Positions 25,292-34,561 are shown, numbered from the stretch's first letter. The stretch is DNA of 64,000 nt from Haloterrigena turkmenica DSM 5511 (GCF_000025325.1 NC_013743.1:3162001-3226000), one strand, 5' to 3'. Notes: generated from the sequence alone by a model not told the origin. Program-made: numbers and translations.

Positions 25292-27751
25292 ATGAGCGAC
25301 CTCCCTCCGCGGACGACCGTCAAACGGTGGCTAGTGACGACCAACCACAAGGATATCGGGATCCTCTATCTGGCGACGGCGCTGTTTTTCCTCCTGTTGG
25401 GGGGCGTACTTGCGCTCCTGTTCCGTGCACACATGTGGGTGCCCGGCGGGACGGGGCTACTCGAGAACGTCGAGTTCAACCAGGCGGTCACCAACCACGG
25501 CCTGATCATGGTGTTCCTGTTTCTCTCGCCCTTCGCGGCCGGCTTCGCGAACTACTTCGTCCCGCTCCAGATCGGCGCGAAGGATCTGGCGTTCCCGCGA
25601 CTGAACGCCCTGAGTTACTGGTTCTATCTGTTCTCGGGAATCCTTTTCGCCGTCGCGTTCTTCCAGGAGCGGGCGTTCGCCGGCGGCTGGTACATGTACG
25701 CGCCGCTGAACGTGCCGATGTACCATCCCGCGATGCAGGCGACGACGGGCGGCAACGGAACGATTCTCGGGCTAATTCTGTTCGTCATGTCGATTACGCT
25801 CGGCTCGGTGAACTTCCTCACGACGATCCACCGCTCGCGGGCGGAGGGCCTCGGCCTGTGGAACATGCCCCTGTTCACCTGGTCGTGGCTGCTGACGATC
25901 TGGATGATGCTGTTCGCGTTCGCGGCGCTGCTGGCCGCACTCCTGTTGCTCGCGAGCGATCGACTCCTCCTGACCCAGTACTTCGCGACCGACGAGGGCT
26001 CGAGTCTGTTATGGGCGCACCTGTTCTGGTTCTTCGGGCATCCGGAGGTGTACATCGTCTTCTTCCCGGCGTTGGGAATCATGTTCGAGACGTTCCAGAC
26101 CTTTACGGGACGGCGACTCGTCGGCCGCAAGTGGGTCATCATCGCGATGGTCCTCGTCGCGGTCCAGTCGTTCCTCGTCTGGGCCCATCACATGTTCCTG
26201 ACGACGATCAACTTGGAGATCAAGACGCTGTTCATGGCGACGACGATCGGGATCTCGCTGCCCTTCGATCTGATGATCTTCTCGCTGATCTACACGATGG
26301 TCAAGGGACGCGTGCGGTTTACCACGCCGTTCCTCTTCTCGCTGGGAGCGCTCGTCCTGTTCATCCTCGGCGGCATCACGGGAGTGTTCCTCGGCGCCGT
26401 CGTGCTGGACTACGAGTTCCGGGGCACCTACTGGGTCGTCGCCCACTTCCACTACGTGATGGTCTCGGGGGTGACCGCCCTGATCGGCGGCCTCTACTAC
26501 TGGTGGCCGAAGATCACCGGGAAGATGTACTCCGAGACGCTCGGAAAGCTCAACTTCGCGGTCTACTTCGTCGGCTTCAACCTGCTGTACTTCCCGATGT
26601 TCCTCGCCTGGGAGACGCCGCGACGCGTCTTCCACTACGGCGAGGCGGTTCACATCTATCATCAGGCGGCGACCGTCGGCGCGTTCGTCTTCGGCGCGTC
26701 GTTCCTGATCACGTTCTACACGCTCGTGAAGAGCCTACTCTCGGGACCCGACGCTCCGGATAACCCCTGGGAGTACTCTCGTACCGCCGAGTGGGCGACC
26801 CCCTCGCCGCCGCCGCTCGACAACTGGGACGGACGCCCGAGTTACGCCAGCGGCCGCCTCGAGTTCGTCGAGGACACGGCGGCGACGACCGACGGCGGCG
26901 TGACGACCGCGGTGGAGAGTCAAGCGGAACACGCCGACCACGCCAGCATCTGGCCGGTGGGAATCGGCTTCGGTACCTTCGTGTTCTTCCTCGGGCTGAC
27001 CGGGCTGACGCCGTACACGGTCGAATTCGCACGGGGAACCGGCGAGGTCAGCCAGGAAATCGTCGGAACGAGCGCCGAGCAGACCATCGTCTACCCGATT
27101 CTGATCCTCCTCGGCGTCGGGATCCTCGGTTACACGCTCTTCGAGTACGGCCGCGAGGAGTTCAACGCGCCGGAGATGGCGATCGCCAGCCGCTGGCCGT
27201 TCGAAGGGATCGGCACCACGAAACTCGGCGTCTGGTTCTTCCTGGCCTCCGACGTCGTCGTCTTCGGCGCCGCCATCGGGAGCTACGTCTTCGCGCGGCT
27301 CCACGCCGGCTGGGGGACCTGGGGCACCGTCCCGCCGTCGGCGATGGTCGGCCTCTTCAACACGTACGTCCTCTTGACCTCGAGTTTCACGGTGATCCTG
27401 GCGCTCGTCTTCGCCGAGCGCGGGAACAAGCGAGGGCTGCTCGCCACGATGGGCGCGACGCTGGTGCTCGGGCTGACGTTCCTTGGGGTCAAGGGCTGGG
27501 AGTGGAGCCAGGAGTTCGCCCACGGCATCTACTGGTTCACCGACATCCACTACTCGACGTACTTCGTCACGACCGGGCTGCACGCGCTCCACGTGATCCT
27601 CGGGATGTTGATCGCCGCGTTCATGCTCTACCGGATCGTCACCGTCGACGCCTACCTGACCGATCACCGGCCGGTCGAGTTCTTCGGGCTCTACTGGCAC
27701 TTCGTCGACATCGTCTGGGTGATCCTCTTCCCGCTGTTCTACCTGATGTAG
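25292..27751 (+). CDS. coxAC: Cytochrome c oxidase subunit I/III fusion
   Basis: This heme-copper oxygen reductase catalytic subunit of 819 residues is fused to subunit III. In the subunit I part (about 1-490) the low-spin heme ligands are His69 and His387, the high-spin heme ligand is His385, and the CuB ligands are His250, His299 and His300. The cross-linked Tyr254 is in HPEVY. A poorly conserved linker (about 490-575) precedes extra helices and the subunit III domain (about 635-819), which ends ALHVILGML...GLYWHFVDIVWVILFPLFY. The fusion is known in haloarchaea and some bacteria. Subunit II and cofactor-assembly genes are not adjacent, so they must lie elsewhere. Confidence 0.95.
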   Translation: MSDLPPRTTVKRWLVTTNHKDIGILYLATALFFLLLGGVLALLFRAHMWVPGGTGLLENVEFNQAVTNHGLIMVFLFLSPFAAGFANYFVPLQIGAKDLAFPRLNALSYWFYLFSGILFAVAFFQERAFAGGWYMYAPLNVPMYHPAMQATTGGNGTILGLILFVMSITLGSVNFLTTIHRSRAEGLGLWNMPLFTWSWLLTIWMMLFAFAALLAALLLLASDRLLLTQYFATDEGSSLLWAHLFWFFGHPEVYIVFFPALGIMFETFQTFTGRRLVGRKWVIIAMVLVAVQSFLVWAHHMFLTTINLEIKTLFMATTIGISLPFDLMIFSLIYTMVKGRVRFTTPFLFSLGALVLFILGGITGVFLGAVVLDYEFRGTYWVVAHFHYVMVSGVTALIGGLYYWWPKITGKMYSETLGKLNFAVYFVGFNLLYFPMFLAWETPRRVFHYGEAVHIYHQAATVGAFVFGASFLITFYTLVKSLLSGPDAPDNPWEYSRTAEWATPSPPPLDNWDGRPSYASGRLEFVEDTAATTDGGVTTAVESQAEHADHASIWPVGIGFGTFVFFLGLTGLTPYTVEFARGTGEVSQEIVGTSAEQTIVYPILILLGVGILGYTLFEYGREEFNAPEMAIASRWPFEGIGTTKLGVWFFLASDVVVFGAAIGSYVFARLHAGWGTWGTVPPSAMVGLFNTYVLLTSSFTVILALVFAERGNKRGLLATMGATLVLGLTFLGVKGWEWSQEFAHGIYWFTDIHYSTYFVTTGLHALHVILGMLIAAFMLYRIVTVDAYLTDHRPVEFFGLYWHFVDIVWVILFPLFYLM

Positions 27752-27856
27752 AACCCGCCTCTTCGCTGGCGTCCCCGTTTCTACCGTGTTCGCTACTGGC
27801 CGGACGGGAGACCGGAATCAGCCGGATACAAGGCGACCGCTGCCGAACGGCCGATC

Positions 27857-28624
27857 ATGAACCTCTCGACGGTCGTCGACCGACTCGACGAGGAGCTGCG
27901 AATCGCCGACTACGCCGACCTCGACGCCAGCGCGAACGGGCTGCAGGTCGGACCGGACGAGGCCGAGATCGAGCGCGTCGCGTTCGCCGTTGACGGCGTC
28001 CGCGAGACGTTCGATCGCGCGATCGAGGCCGACGCGGACCTGCTGGTCGTTCACCACGGGCTCTCGTGGGGCGGCTTCGACCGCGTGACGGGACGGACCT
28101 ACGATCGGATCACCCCCCTGATCGAGAACGACCTCGCGCTGTACGTCGCCCACCTCCCGCTGGACGGCCACCAGGAACTGGGCAACGCCGCCGGCGTCGC
28201 CGACGTCCTCGAGCTCGAGGACCGCGCGCCGTTCGGCGAACTCGGCCCCGAGTACATCGGCCAGCGCGGGACGGCGGCGGATTCCTACGCGCCCGACGAG
28301 TTGCGCGAGCGCCTCGAGAGCGAACTCGAGACCGATGGACAGCCCGTCCAGCACCTCGCGTTCGGTCCCGACGAGATCGAGGACGTGGCGATCGTCACCG
28401 GCAGCGGCGTCGACTGGCTCGACGAGGCCGTCGAGTCGGGGGCGGATGCGCTCGTGACTGGCGAGGGGAAAGGGAAGGCCTACCACGAGGCGAAGGAGGC
28501 GGGAATCCACGTCTTCCTCGCGGGCCACTACGCGACGGAGACGTTCGGCGTCCGATCGCTGCAGGAGTTGGTCGAGGACTGGGGTCTCGAGACGACGTAT
28601 CTCGAGGTACCGACCGGGCTGTGA
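27857..28624 (+). CDS. NIF3/DUF34 family dinuclear-metal protein
   Basis: This 255-residue NIF3-like protein has metal-binding residues in VVHHGLSWGG (His pair near 63-64), the AHLPLDGH segment (Asp/His near 100), and the C-terminal GHYATETFG with a final E. Members form hexameric toroids with two metal ions per subunit. The true reaction is unsettled; a GTP cyclohydrolase I type 2 label exists but is not proven. It starts 105 bases after the oxidase gene and is not obviously linked to it. Confidence 0.9.
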   Translation: MNLSTVVDRLDEELRIADYADLDASANGLQVGPDEAEIERVAFAVDGVRETFDRAIEADADLLVVHHGLSWGGFDRVTGRTYDRITPLIENDLALYVAHLPLDGHQELGNAAGVADVLELEDRAPFGELGPEYIGQRGTAADSYAPDELRERLESELETDGQPVQHLAFGPDEIEDVAIVTGSGVDWLDEAVESGADALVTGEGKGKAYHEAKEAGIHVFLAGHYATETFGVRSLQELVEDWGLETTYLEVPTGL

Positions 28625-28861
28625 GGGCGACGGGAATGGAACCGGTTTCGAGGCAGTCCGGTGTACTCCGCAGCGGGAACGCGGTTATCTCGGCGATCGA
28701 GGGGAAATATCCGCGGGTCGGTTCGAAGGACGGATACCGAACGAGTGCGTCGCCGTCGGTCATCGACGACGAGTCACCGTTCGATGGTGCAGCCACGGAG
28801 TGGCTCGAGTGACGTTCGACGGAAGAAAACGGCCTCCGAGATCCGGTCCGCGATCGTTGAG

Positions 28862-29479
28862 TTAGCCGCCGCCGGGAGTAGTATTATTACCGCCGGTGGT
28901 CACGTTGCCGCCGTTTCCGTCGGTGACGGCCGCGCCTCGGTACTCTTCCCACCAGCGATCCGTCTCGAGAATCTGATCTTCGGTTTCCTCTTCTGCGGGA
29001 CCGAAATTGATCGTGGCCAACCGGGGATCGTCCTCGAACAGCGACCACTCCGGACTCACCTCGTACACCTGCGGCTGGTTCCGGTCTTCATCGTCCACGA
29101 CGAATCCGAAGTTTTCGTCGTACTGCCCGACTTCGGCGTCGTTCGCGACGAACAACTGAACGTGTTCGCCGGTGTTGAGCCACCGGATCATGCGCGTGTT
29201 GTAGTCCGTGAACCAGCTATCGTCGATCCCCCCGTAATTGGGGTTCCACTCGATGACTCCCGAGACGAACGTGAACCGCGCCTCCGGGTGGAAGTTGTTC
29301 TGGAAGATCAACGCTTTCCACGGCCCTTCACCGATATCGCCGTCTCCATCCTGTGCGCTCGCGACGCCCGACGCCGCGGCACTCACGCCAACGGTCGTGA
29401 TGGCGCTCTTCTTGAGGAATGATCGGCGCGATTCATCGCTAACGAGTCTGTCAGGCAGGCGTGTGTCGTTATCGGTCAT
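28862..29479 (-). CDS. Tat-exported protein of unknown function
   Basis: This 205-residue protein has a Tat signal (SRRSFLKKSAITTVG) and a likely cleavage after ASAQ near residue 43. The mature part is acidic, with many aromatic residues (NYGGIDDSWFTDYNTRMIRW), and appears beta-rich. It ends in a Gly/Asn/Thr low-complexity tail with potential N-glycosylation sites. No lipobox is present, so it should be released to the outside. I do not recognise the family. Confidence 0.75.
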   Translation of the reverse strand: MTDNDTRLPDRLVSDESRRSFLKKSAITTVGVSAAASGVASAQDGDGDIGEGPWKALIFQNNFHPEARFTFVSGVIEWNPNYGGIDDSWFTDYNTRMIRWLNTGEHVQLFVANDAEVGQYDENFGFVVDDEDRNQPQVYEVSPEWSLFEDDPRLATINFGPAEEETEDQILETDRWWEEYRGAAVTDGNGGNVTTGGNNTTPGGG

Positions 29480-29624
29480 GGTCTTCTCGCCCCGCTAGCG
29501 TTCTCAAACCGAACCGGAAGCCGAGAAAAGGGGGACGTTCGTTCACGGCCGTAATCGCCCGATGTCTCACTGTTTTCGATCTCGTCACCGCCGTTACGGT
29601 ACGGGAAAGACGCCGTCGCTAGCA

Positions 29625-29641
29625 GATAACAGCGTGTTATC
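29625..29641. promoter_or_regulatory. Perfect 17-base palindrome between divergent genes
   Basis: GATAACA-GCG-TGTTATC is a 7+3+7 inverted repeat, flanked by AGC/GCT that nearly extends it. It lies 146 bases before the Tat-protein gene (reverse) and 191 bases before deoxyhypusine synthase (forward). It could be an operator or a small hairpin; no T-tract follows, so a terminator is less likely. Confidence 0.4.
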
Positions 29642-29832
29642 GCTCAGGTAATTTACAATTCGGAGAACGTTCGCGGTGTGTTCGCCTCGATCGTGGGTGG
29701 GCGGTCTGCGACTGGAATCGTCCACGGACCGGGGCGTCAACGGAGCCCACCGAGGCGCAGTCGCGGACATCTCGAGGCGTCGGAGCGACGCGAACCGCGG
29801 CGTTCAAACCGCTGGCTCGCGGATGCGAAGAC

Positions 29833-30906
29833 ATGAGTGACGAGCACGAGCACGGGAGCGACGACGGCGACAGCGAGGCGGACGGGGACAGCCACCACGA
29901 ACCCGAGCGCGAGACGTTCTCGCACGATCCGGTCGGCCACGCCGAGGTCCGGGCGGGGATGACCGTCGGCGAACTCGCCGACCAGTACGGGAACGCCGGC
30001 GTCGGCGCGGCGGACCTCCACGAGGCCGTCGACGTGACCGAGTCGATGTTCGACGACGACGTGACGGTCTTCTTCGGCCTCGCGGGCGCGATGGTCCCCA
30101 CGGGGATGCGACGGATCGTCGCCGACCTCATCCGCGAGGGCCACATCGACGTCCTCGTGACGACCGGCGCGAACCTCACCCACGACGCCATCGAGGCCAT
30201 CGGTGGCAAACACCACCACGGCGAGGTCCACGCCGAGGGGAAGACCGAGCGCGAACACGACGAGACGCTGCGCGACGAGGGCGTCGACCGCATCTACAAC
30301 GTCTATCTGCCTCAGGAGTTCTTCGCCGACTTCGAGAGCCACCTCCGCGAGGAGGTCTTCCCGGTGCTCGAGGCCGAATGCGAAGAGGAGGGAGCGGTCT
30401 CCATTCAGCGGCTCACCGAGGAGCTGGGACGGGCGAACCTCGAGGTCAACGACCGCGACGACGTCGACGAGGGCCCCGGGATCGCCGCCGCGGCCTACGA
30501 GAACGACGTGCCGATCTACTGCCCCGCGGTCCAGGACTCCGTGCTCGGCCTCCAGGCCTGGATGTACTCCCAGACGGGCGCGTTCACGCTGGACGCGCTG
30601 GCCGACATGACGCCGCTGACCGACATCGCCTTCCACGCCGATGAGGCCGGTGCGTTCGTCGTCGGCGGCGGCGTTCCGAAGAACTTCACCCTCCAGACGA
30701 TGCTCGTCGCCCCCGACGCCTACGACTACGCCGTCCAGTTGACCATGGATCCCAAGCAGACCGGCGGTCTCTCCGGCGCCACCTTAGACGAGGCCCGCTC
30801 GTGGGGCAAACTCGAGAAGGACGCCGACAACGTCTCCGTCTACGCCGACGCGACGATCACGTTCCCGCTGGTAGTGGCCGCCGCGCTCGAGCGACTCGAG
30901 AACTAG
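29833..30906 (+). CDS. dys: Deoxyhypusine synthase
   Basis: This enzyme transfers an aminobutyl (or agmatine-derived) group to aIF-5A with NAD. The 357-residue protein has an acidic His-rich N-terminal extension of about 28 residues, unlike shorter homologues. Core motifs include FFGLAGAMVPTGMRRIV, VTTGANLTHD, the NAD-binding GGGVPKNF and the active-site segment SWGKLEKDADNVSVYADAT, whose Lys326 corresponds to the catalytic lysine that forms the enzyme-imine intermediate. The substrate aIF-5A and the agmatinase-like gene lie about 5 kb upstream. Confidence 0.95.
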   Translation: MSDEHEHGSDDGDSEADGDSHHEPERETFSHDPVGHAEVRAGMTVGELADQYGNAGVGAADLHEAVDVTESMFDDDVTVFFGLAGAMVPTGMRRIVADLIREGHIDVLVTTGANLTHDAIEAIGGKHHHGEVHAEGKTEREHDETLRDEGVDRIYNVYLPQEFFADFESHLREEVFPVLEAECEEEGAVSIQRLTEELGRANLEVNDRDDVDEGPGIAAAAYENDVPIYCPAVQDSVLGLQAWMYSQTGAFTLDALADMTPLTDIAFHADEAGAFVVGGGVPKNFTLQTMLVAPDAYDYAVQLTMDPKQTGGLSGATLDEARSWGKLEKDADNVSVYADATITFPLVVAAALERLEN

Positions 30907-30948
30907 TCGGACAGCGCTCGAGAACGTTCGGATACCGATCGTTTCACG

Positions 30949-31069
30949 TGCGGTGGCGCGCGCTGAACCGTAGTGAGCGACTAGCGAACTGCGGTTCGAT
31001 ACTGCGCGAGGGATGAGTGAGCGATCGAAGGGAGCGAACGAATCGGTTGGGGAGGGAGTGGCAATTCCC
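30949..31069 (-). repeat. Non-coding repeat element, copy A (reverse)
   Basis: Read on the reverse strand this 121-base unit starts with TTGCCACTCCCTCCCCAACC and ends with GCGCGCGCCACCGCA. The same two ends bound copies B and C. It is placed head to head with copy B, so the outer ends of the pair (30949 and 31294) form a long inverted repeat. It lies just after the deoxyhypusine synthase stop in a convergent gene end. No protein is encoded. Confidence 0.75.
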
Positions 31070-31173
31070 TGTTGCCACGATAGCAGAGCCACCATGTTTC
31101 TCTCAGTTGTCCCGGTTCTACCACTGCGTGATGGAAGCGAAGACGAAGAGCATCCAACTCATGCTGGCGACAA

Positions 31174-31294
31174 GGATTGCCACATCCTCCCCAACCGATT
31201 CGCTCAGTCGCTTCACTCCATCGCTCATCCCTCGCGCGATAGTAATCGGTAGCCCTCACTGTCGTTCGGTCGACCGACAGCGCGCGCCACCGCA
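31174..31294 (+). repeat. Non-coding repeat element, copy B
   Basis: This 121-base unit runs from ATTGCCAC and CCTCCCCAACCGATTCG to GACAGCGCGCGCCACCGCA. It is the same length as copy A and inverted relative to it, separated by about 105 bases without a gene. An internal TCGGTCGACCGA palindrome is present. The 31295-31354 remainder up to the next stop codon shows nothing further. Confidence 0.75.
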
Positions 31295-31354
31295 GACCGA
31301 ATACTCGAGCCAGCGTGAGACAACGAACCGCTATCCTGTCTGTTCGCCGAACGC

Positions 31355-32242
31355 CTAGCCGCGACGATCCGACGACGGTTCGAACTCGAACGTCTCGCCG
31401 TGCTCGAGGTACTCGACCCGATCCTCGAGTCCCGCTTTCCGGATCGCCTGCTTGAAGTTCGACAGCGGCGACCGGAACACCTCGTAGTCGTTGTAGTGGA
31501 TCGGGATCGCCGTGTCGGCGTCGATCAGGTCGACCGCCTCGACGCCCTGGGCGGCGTCCATCGTCAGGAGCACGCCCAGAATTCGCGTCCCGCCCAGATG
31601 GAGCAGGGCGAGATCGATGTCGGGGTAGCGCTCGGGGATCTCCTCGAGCGCGTCGTAGACGAGCGTATCGCCCGAGACGTAGAGCCGCATGAGCGGCGGG
31701 TCGTCAGGTCTCGCGTCCCCGTCGGCGGGCCGGAACTCGAGCATGCTCCCCATCACCGGCGGCAGCCCCTTCGAGACGACCGGCGGGCCGTGTCGACCCG
31801 GCATCGCGGTGATCGTCAGTTCGGCCTCGCCCTTGCGGATCCGGAACACGTCCCACGTCTCGAGCGGATACGTCTCGAGAAAGCCCTTCTCGGCGAGTTC
31901 GACGGCCGCGTGCGGAGTCGTGACGATCGGGAGGTCGGAATCGAGTTTCGCCTCGGCGACGCGGTCGAAGTGATCGCCATGGTAGTGGGAGAGCAGGACG
32001 AAGTCGATCGGCGGGAGGTCCTCGATCTCGAGGGCGGGATCGGTCCGCCGGCGCGATTTGATCCCGTAGCCGAGATGGACGTGATCGCCGCTGTGGAGGA
32101 AGTTGGGATCCGTGAGGATCGTGAAGCCGGCATACTCGATGATGACGGTCGCGGTCCCGACGAAGAAGATCGACCCCTGCTCGAGGTCGTCGTCGGTCTC
32201 CGCGGTCGGCAACTCGAGGTCGGCGGCGTGATCCAGACTCAT
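31355..32242 (-). CDS. Metallo-beta-lactamase-fold hydrolase, UlaG-like
   Basis: This 295-residue protein has the metal-binding signature SHYHGDHFD (H-x-H-x-D-H) near residue 83. Later ligands are GRHGPP (His), VSGDTLVYD (Asp) and IPIHYNDYE (His). This pattern fits the UlaG/RNase-Z-like branch that hydrolyses lactones or phosphodiesters. The start at 32242 was chosen because the preceding residues are Gly/Arg-rich. It converges on the repeat pair at its 3' end. The substrate is not known. Confidence 0.85.
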   Translation of the reverse strand: MSLDHAADLELPTAETDDDLEQGSIFFVGTATVIIEYAGFTILTDPNFLHSGDHVHLGYGIKSRRRTDPALEIEDLPPIDFVLLSHYHGDHFDRVAEAKLDSDLPIVTTPHAAVELAEKGFLETYPLETWDVFRIRKGEAELTITAMPGRHGPPVVSKGLPPVMGSMLEFRPADGDARPDDPPLMRLYVSGDTLVYDALEEIPERYPDIDLALLHLGGTRILGVLLTMDAAQGVEAVDLIDADTAIPIHYNDYEVFRSPLSNFKQAIRKAGLEDRVEYLEHGETFEFEPSSDRRG

Positions 32243-32391
32243 GGACGGCCCTCCACCGCGGCCACGTTTCAATCCCATTCGGAACGCGTGGGACTGACAC
32301 GGCGCGTGATACGAGTCGCGGCGATCGATTCGGCGTCCCCGGCCGCATATTCACGGCCCAGCCTCAACCCGCTGGGCGACCTCCGACGCGT

Positions 32392-33552
32392 ATGACCGAG
32401 CCACTCGAGTACGAAGTCGTCGTGATCGGCGGTGGTCCCGCCGGGCTGACGACGGCGATCTACACCACGCGACTTGGCCACCGCACGGCCGTCTTCGAGA
32501 AGGAAGGCGGCCGCCACGCGGCGGTATCCCACGTCCACAACCTGCTGGGCGTCTCCGAGAACGTCTCCGGCGAGCAGCTGGCGACCCACGCCGTCGACCA
32601 GCTCGAGCACTACGGCGGGGACTTCTTCCCAGGCGCGGTCGAGTCCGTCGCTCGGTTGGATTCCGGCGACGGCGGTGACGACGACACCGACTGCACGGAC
32701 GCCGGCGGACCGCGCTTTCGGCTCGAGTCCACCCACGCCACCGTCGACGCCCGGCGGGTCGTCTTCGCGACGGGATTTCGGGATCGGAGCCCGGACGTCC
32801 CGGAACTCGAGCGCTTCACGGGCCGCGGGCTGCACTACTGTCTGCACTGTGACGCGTACACGCTGAGCGACGGGTCGGTGTTCGTGCTCGGTCACACGGA
32901 GAGTGCGGCCCACGTCGCGATGTCGATGCTCAACTTCACCGCCGACGTGGACCTCCTGCTCGACGACCGCGAACCCGAGTGGGACGATGAGACCGACGCG
33001 CAACTCCGGGCCCACCCGCTCGAGGTGATCGACACGGCCGTCGTCTCCGCCGACGCGGACGAGACGATCCCCGAGGACGAGCCGCCGTGGCTCGGCGGTC
33101 TCTCCTTCGCCGACGGGACCGAACGGGACTATCTGGGCGGCTTCGCGATGTACGGCTCCACGTACAACGCCGATCTGGCCGCGGATCTCGGCTGCGACCT
33201 GCGCGAGGACGGCGCCATCGCGGTCGACGAGAACCGAGAGGCCAGCGTCGACGGCGTCTACGCCGTCGGCGACGTCACCCATGGCCAGAACCAGACCACC
33301 ATCGCCGTCGGCGATGGCGCCTATGCGGGGCTGGCGATCCACAAGGACCTCCGGCCGTTTCCGAAGTCCGTCGCGGAACTCGAGGCCCTCGAGGGCGAGG
33401 GCGAGGGCGGGAGTGACGGGGAGGGCTGGGGCGAGGGAACGCTCGAGGACGGGGTGCCGGGAGCCGCGGCGGATCTGCGCGCCCGGATGCGACGCGTTCG
33501 CGATCTCGAGACGCATCCCGGGCTTCGCGGGCCGTCGCCCGGTCGCGAGTGA
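32392..33552 (+). CDS. Thioredoxin-reductase-like FAD/NAD(P) oxidoreductase
   Basis: This 386-residue flavoprotein has an FAD motif IGGGPAGLTTAIY, a CxxC active site (YCLHCDAYT, near residue 153) of thioredoxin-reductase type, and a second FAD motif (VDGVYAVGDVTHGQNQT). The usual NADPH GxGxxA motif is altered to VLGHTESAAH, so nucleotide specificity may differ. A Gly/Glu-rich linker and basic C-terminal helix (about 330-386) extend it beyond the family length. Its electron acceptor is unknown. Confidence 0.85.
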   Translation: MTEPLEYEVVVIGGGPAGLTTAIYTTRLGHRTAVFEKEGGRHAAVSHVHNLLGVSENVSGEQLATHAVDQLEHYGGDFFPGAVESVARLDSGDGGDDDTDCTDAGGPRFRLESTHATVDARRVVFATGFRDRSPDVPELERFTGRGLHYCLHCDAYTLSDGSVFVLGHTESAAHVAMSMLNFTADVDLLLDDREPEWDDETDAQLRAHPLEVIDTAVVSADADETIPEDEPPWLGGLSFADGTERDYLGGFAMYGSTYNADLAADLGCDLREDGAIAVDENREASVDGVYAVGDVTHGQNQTTIAVGDGAYAGLAIHKDLRPFPKSVAELEALEGEGEGGSDGEGWGEGTLEDGVPGAAADLRARMRRVRDLETHPGLRGPSPGRE

Positions 33553-33678
33553 CCGGTGGGTTCGGAACTCGCCGTTCCCGTGATCGATATGCGATGATCT
33601 ACTCCTGTTCGCGTGGATAGCGATGTCCGCGAGCGGAACTGGACCCGAACGAAGCGTTCTGTTCACGCTGGCAGCTGT

Positions 33679-33974
33679 GAGTGCCACACCCTCCCCAACC
33701 GATTCGCTCAGTCACTGCGTTCCATCGCTCATCCACTGGAAGACGCGCAGCGTCTTCCAAGCCTATGTTCGCTACGCTCACAGAGACCTCGCACGACGTT
33801 CTCGGTTGCCCTCACTGCCGTTCGGTCGACCTCGCTCACGGGTCACTTCGTTCCCCGTCTACTCACGGGCGCTCCGCGCCCGTTCGTATGGTTCGCGGGA
33901 CCGTCGGTCCCGCGCGATTCGCGTTTCGAGGCGCTCCCTTCGGTTGCGCCTCGCCGACAGCGCGCGCCACCGCA
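33679..33974 (+). repeat. Non-coding repeat element, copy C, with triloop hairpins
   Basis: It shares the left end (GTGCCAC then CCTCCCCAACCGATTCG) and right end (GACAGCGCGCGCCACCGCA) of copies A and B but is 296 bases, because its centre carries hairpins: 33737-33759 (10-base stem, loop GCA), 33865-33883 (8, TCC), 33894-33914 (9, GTC) and a longer-looped one at 33927-33953 (8). It fills the convergent gap between the thioredoxin-reductase-like gene and the flavin-binding gene. The rest of the gap (33553-33678) shows no feature. Confidence 0.8.
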
Positions 33975-33996
33975 CGACGGTTCTCGAATCTCGAGC

Positions 33997-34416
33997 TCAG
34001 TACGTCCGATAGCTCGCCGACCCGACCGCGATCCGAACAAGTGTATTCTCGGCATAGGCCGCGGGCTCCGCGCCGTACTTCTCGTTGATCCGCCGGCGCG
34101 CCGCGGCCGTTTCGTCGGGGTCGTCGACGACCGTCGCGGTGCCGAGCAGCGACACCATCCAGCGCGTCTGGCCCGCCTCGTCTTTCTGAATCGAGAGCGA
34201 GACGCGAGGGTTCTCCCGGATATTCGCCAGCTTTCGACCCGTCGTGACGATCTCGACGACCTCCTCGTCGGCGACGTACCGGTACCACACCGGGGCGACG
34301 TGCGGTCGGCCCTCGACGCAGGTGCCCAGATGGGCCATCACTGGCTCGCTCTCGAGTAAGCGCTCGGCTTCGGGCGGAACGGTCGACACGGCCGTCTCGA
34401 CCACGGGGTTCGGCAA
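33997..34416 (-). CDS. PNPOx-like flavin-binding protein
   Basis: This 139-residue protein has the split-barrel fold of pyridoxamine 5'-phosphate oxidase relatives. Marks are MAHLGTCVEGRPHVAPVWYRYV, the FMN-phosphate-binding segment TTGRKLANIRENPRVSLSI and GTATVVDD. Proteins of this small type bind FMN or F420 and reduce varied substrates. Nothing nearby identifies the substrate. Its 3' end comes within 22 bases of repeat copy C. Confidence 0.85.
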   Translation of the reverse strand: MPNPVVETAVSTVPPEAERLLESEPVMAHLGTCVEGRPHVAPVWYRYVADEEVVEIVTTGRKLANIRENPRVSLSIQKDEAGQTRWMVSLLGTATVVDDPDETAAARRRINEKYGAEPAAYAENTLVRIAVGSASYRTY

Positions 34417-34561
34417 AAGCGGACGCCATGAGGGTGCCAGCCGCGGCGACGACCAGCGAAGAACCCGCGAGTAGCGCTTCGAACCGCGGTCCGGCCGTTA
34501 GCTTGCTGATGCAGCCCGAGTAGTGAACTGAACGCCTGCTCGAGTCTGGGATAGAGTCACG

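Noticed and set aside
30949-31294. Insertion sequence with terminal inverted repeats
   Set aside because: No transposase frame lies between copies A and B; the 105-base centre encodes nothing recognisable. Repeat elements fit better.
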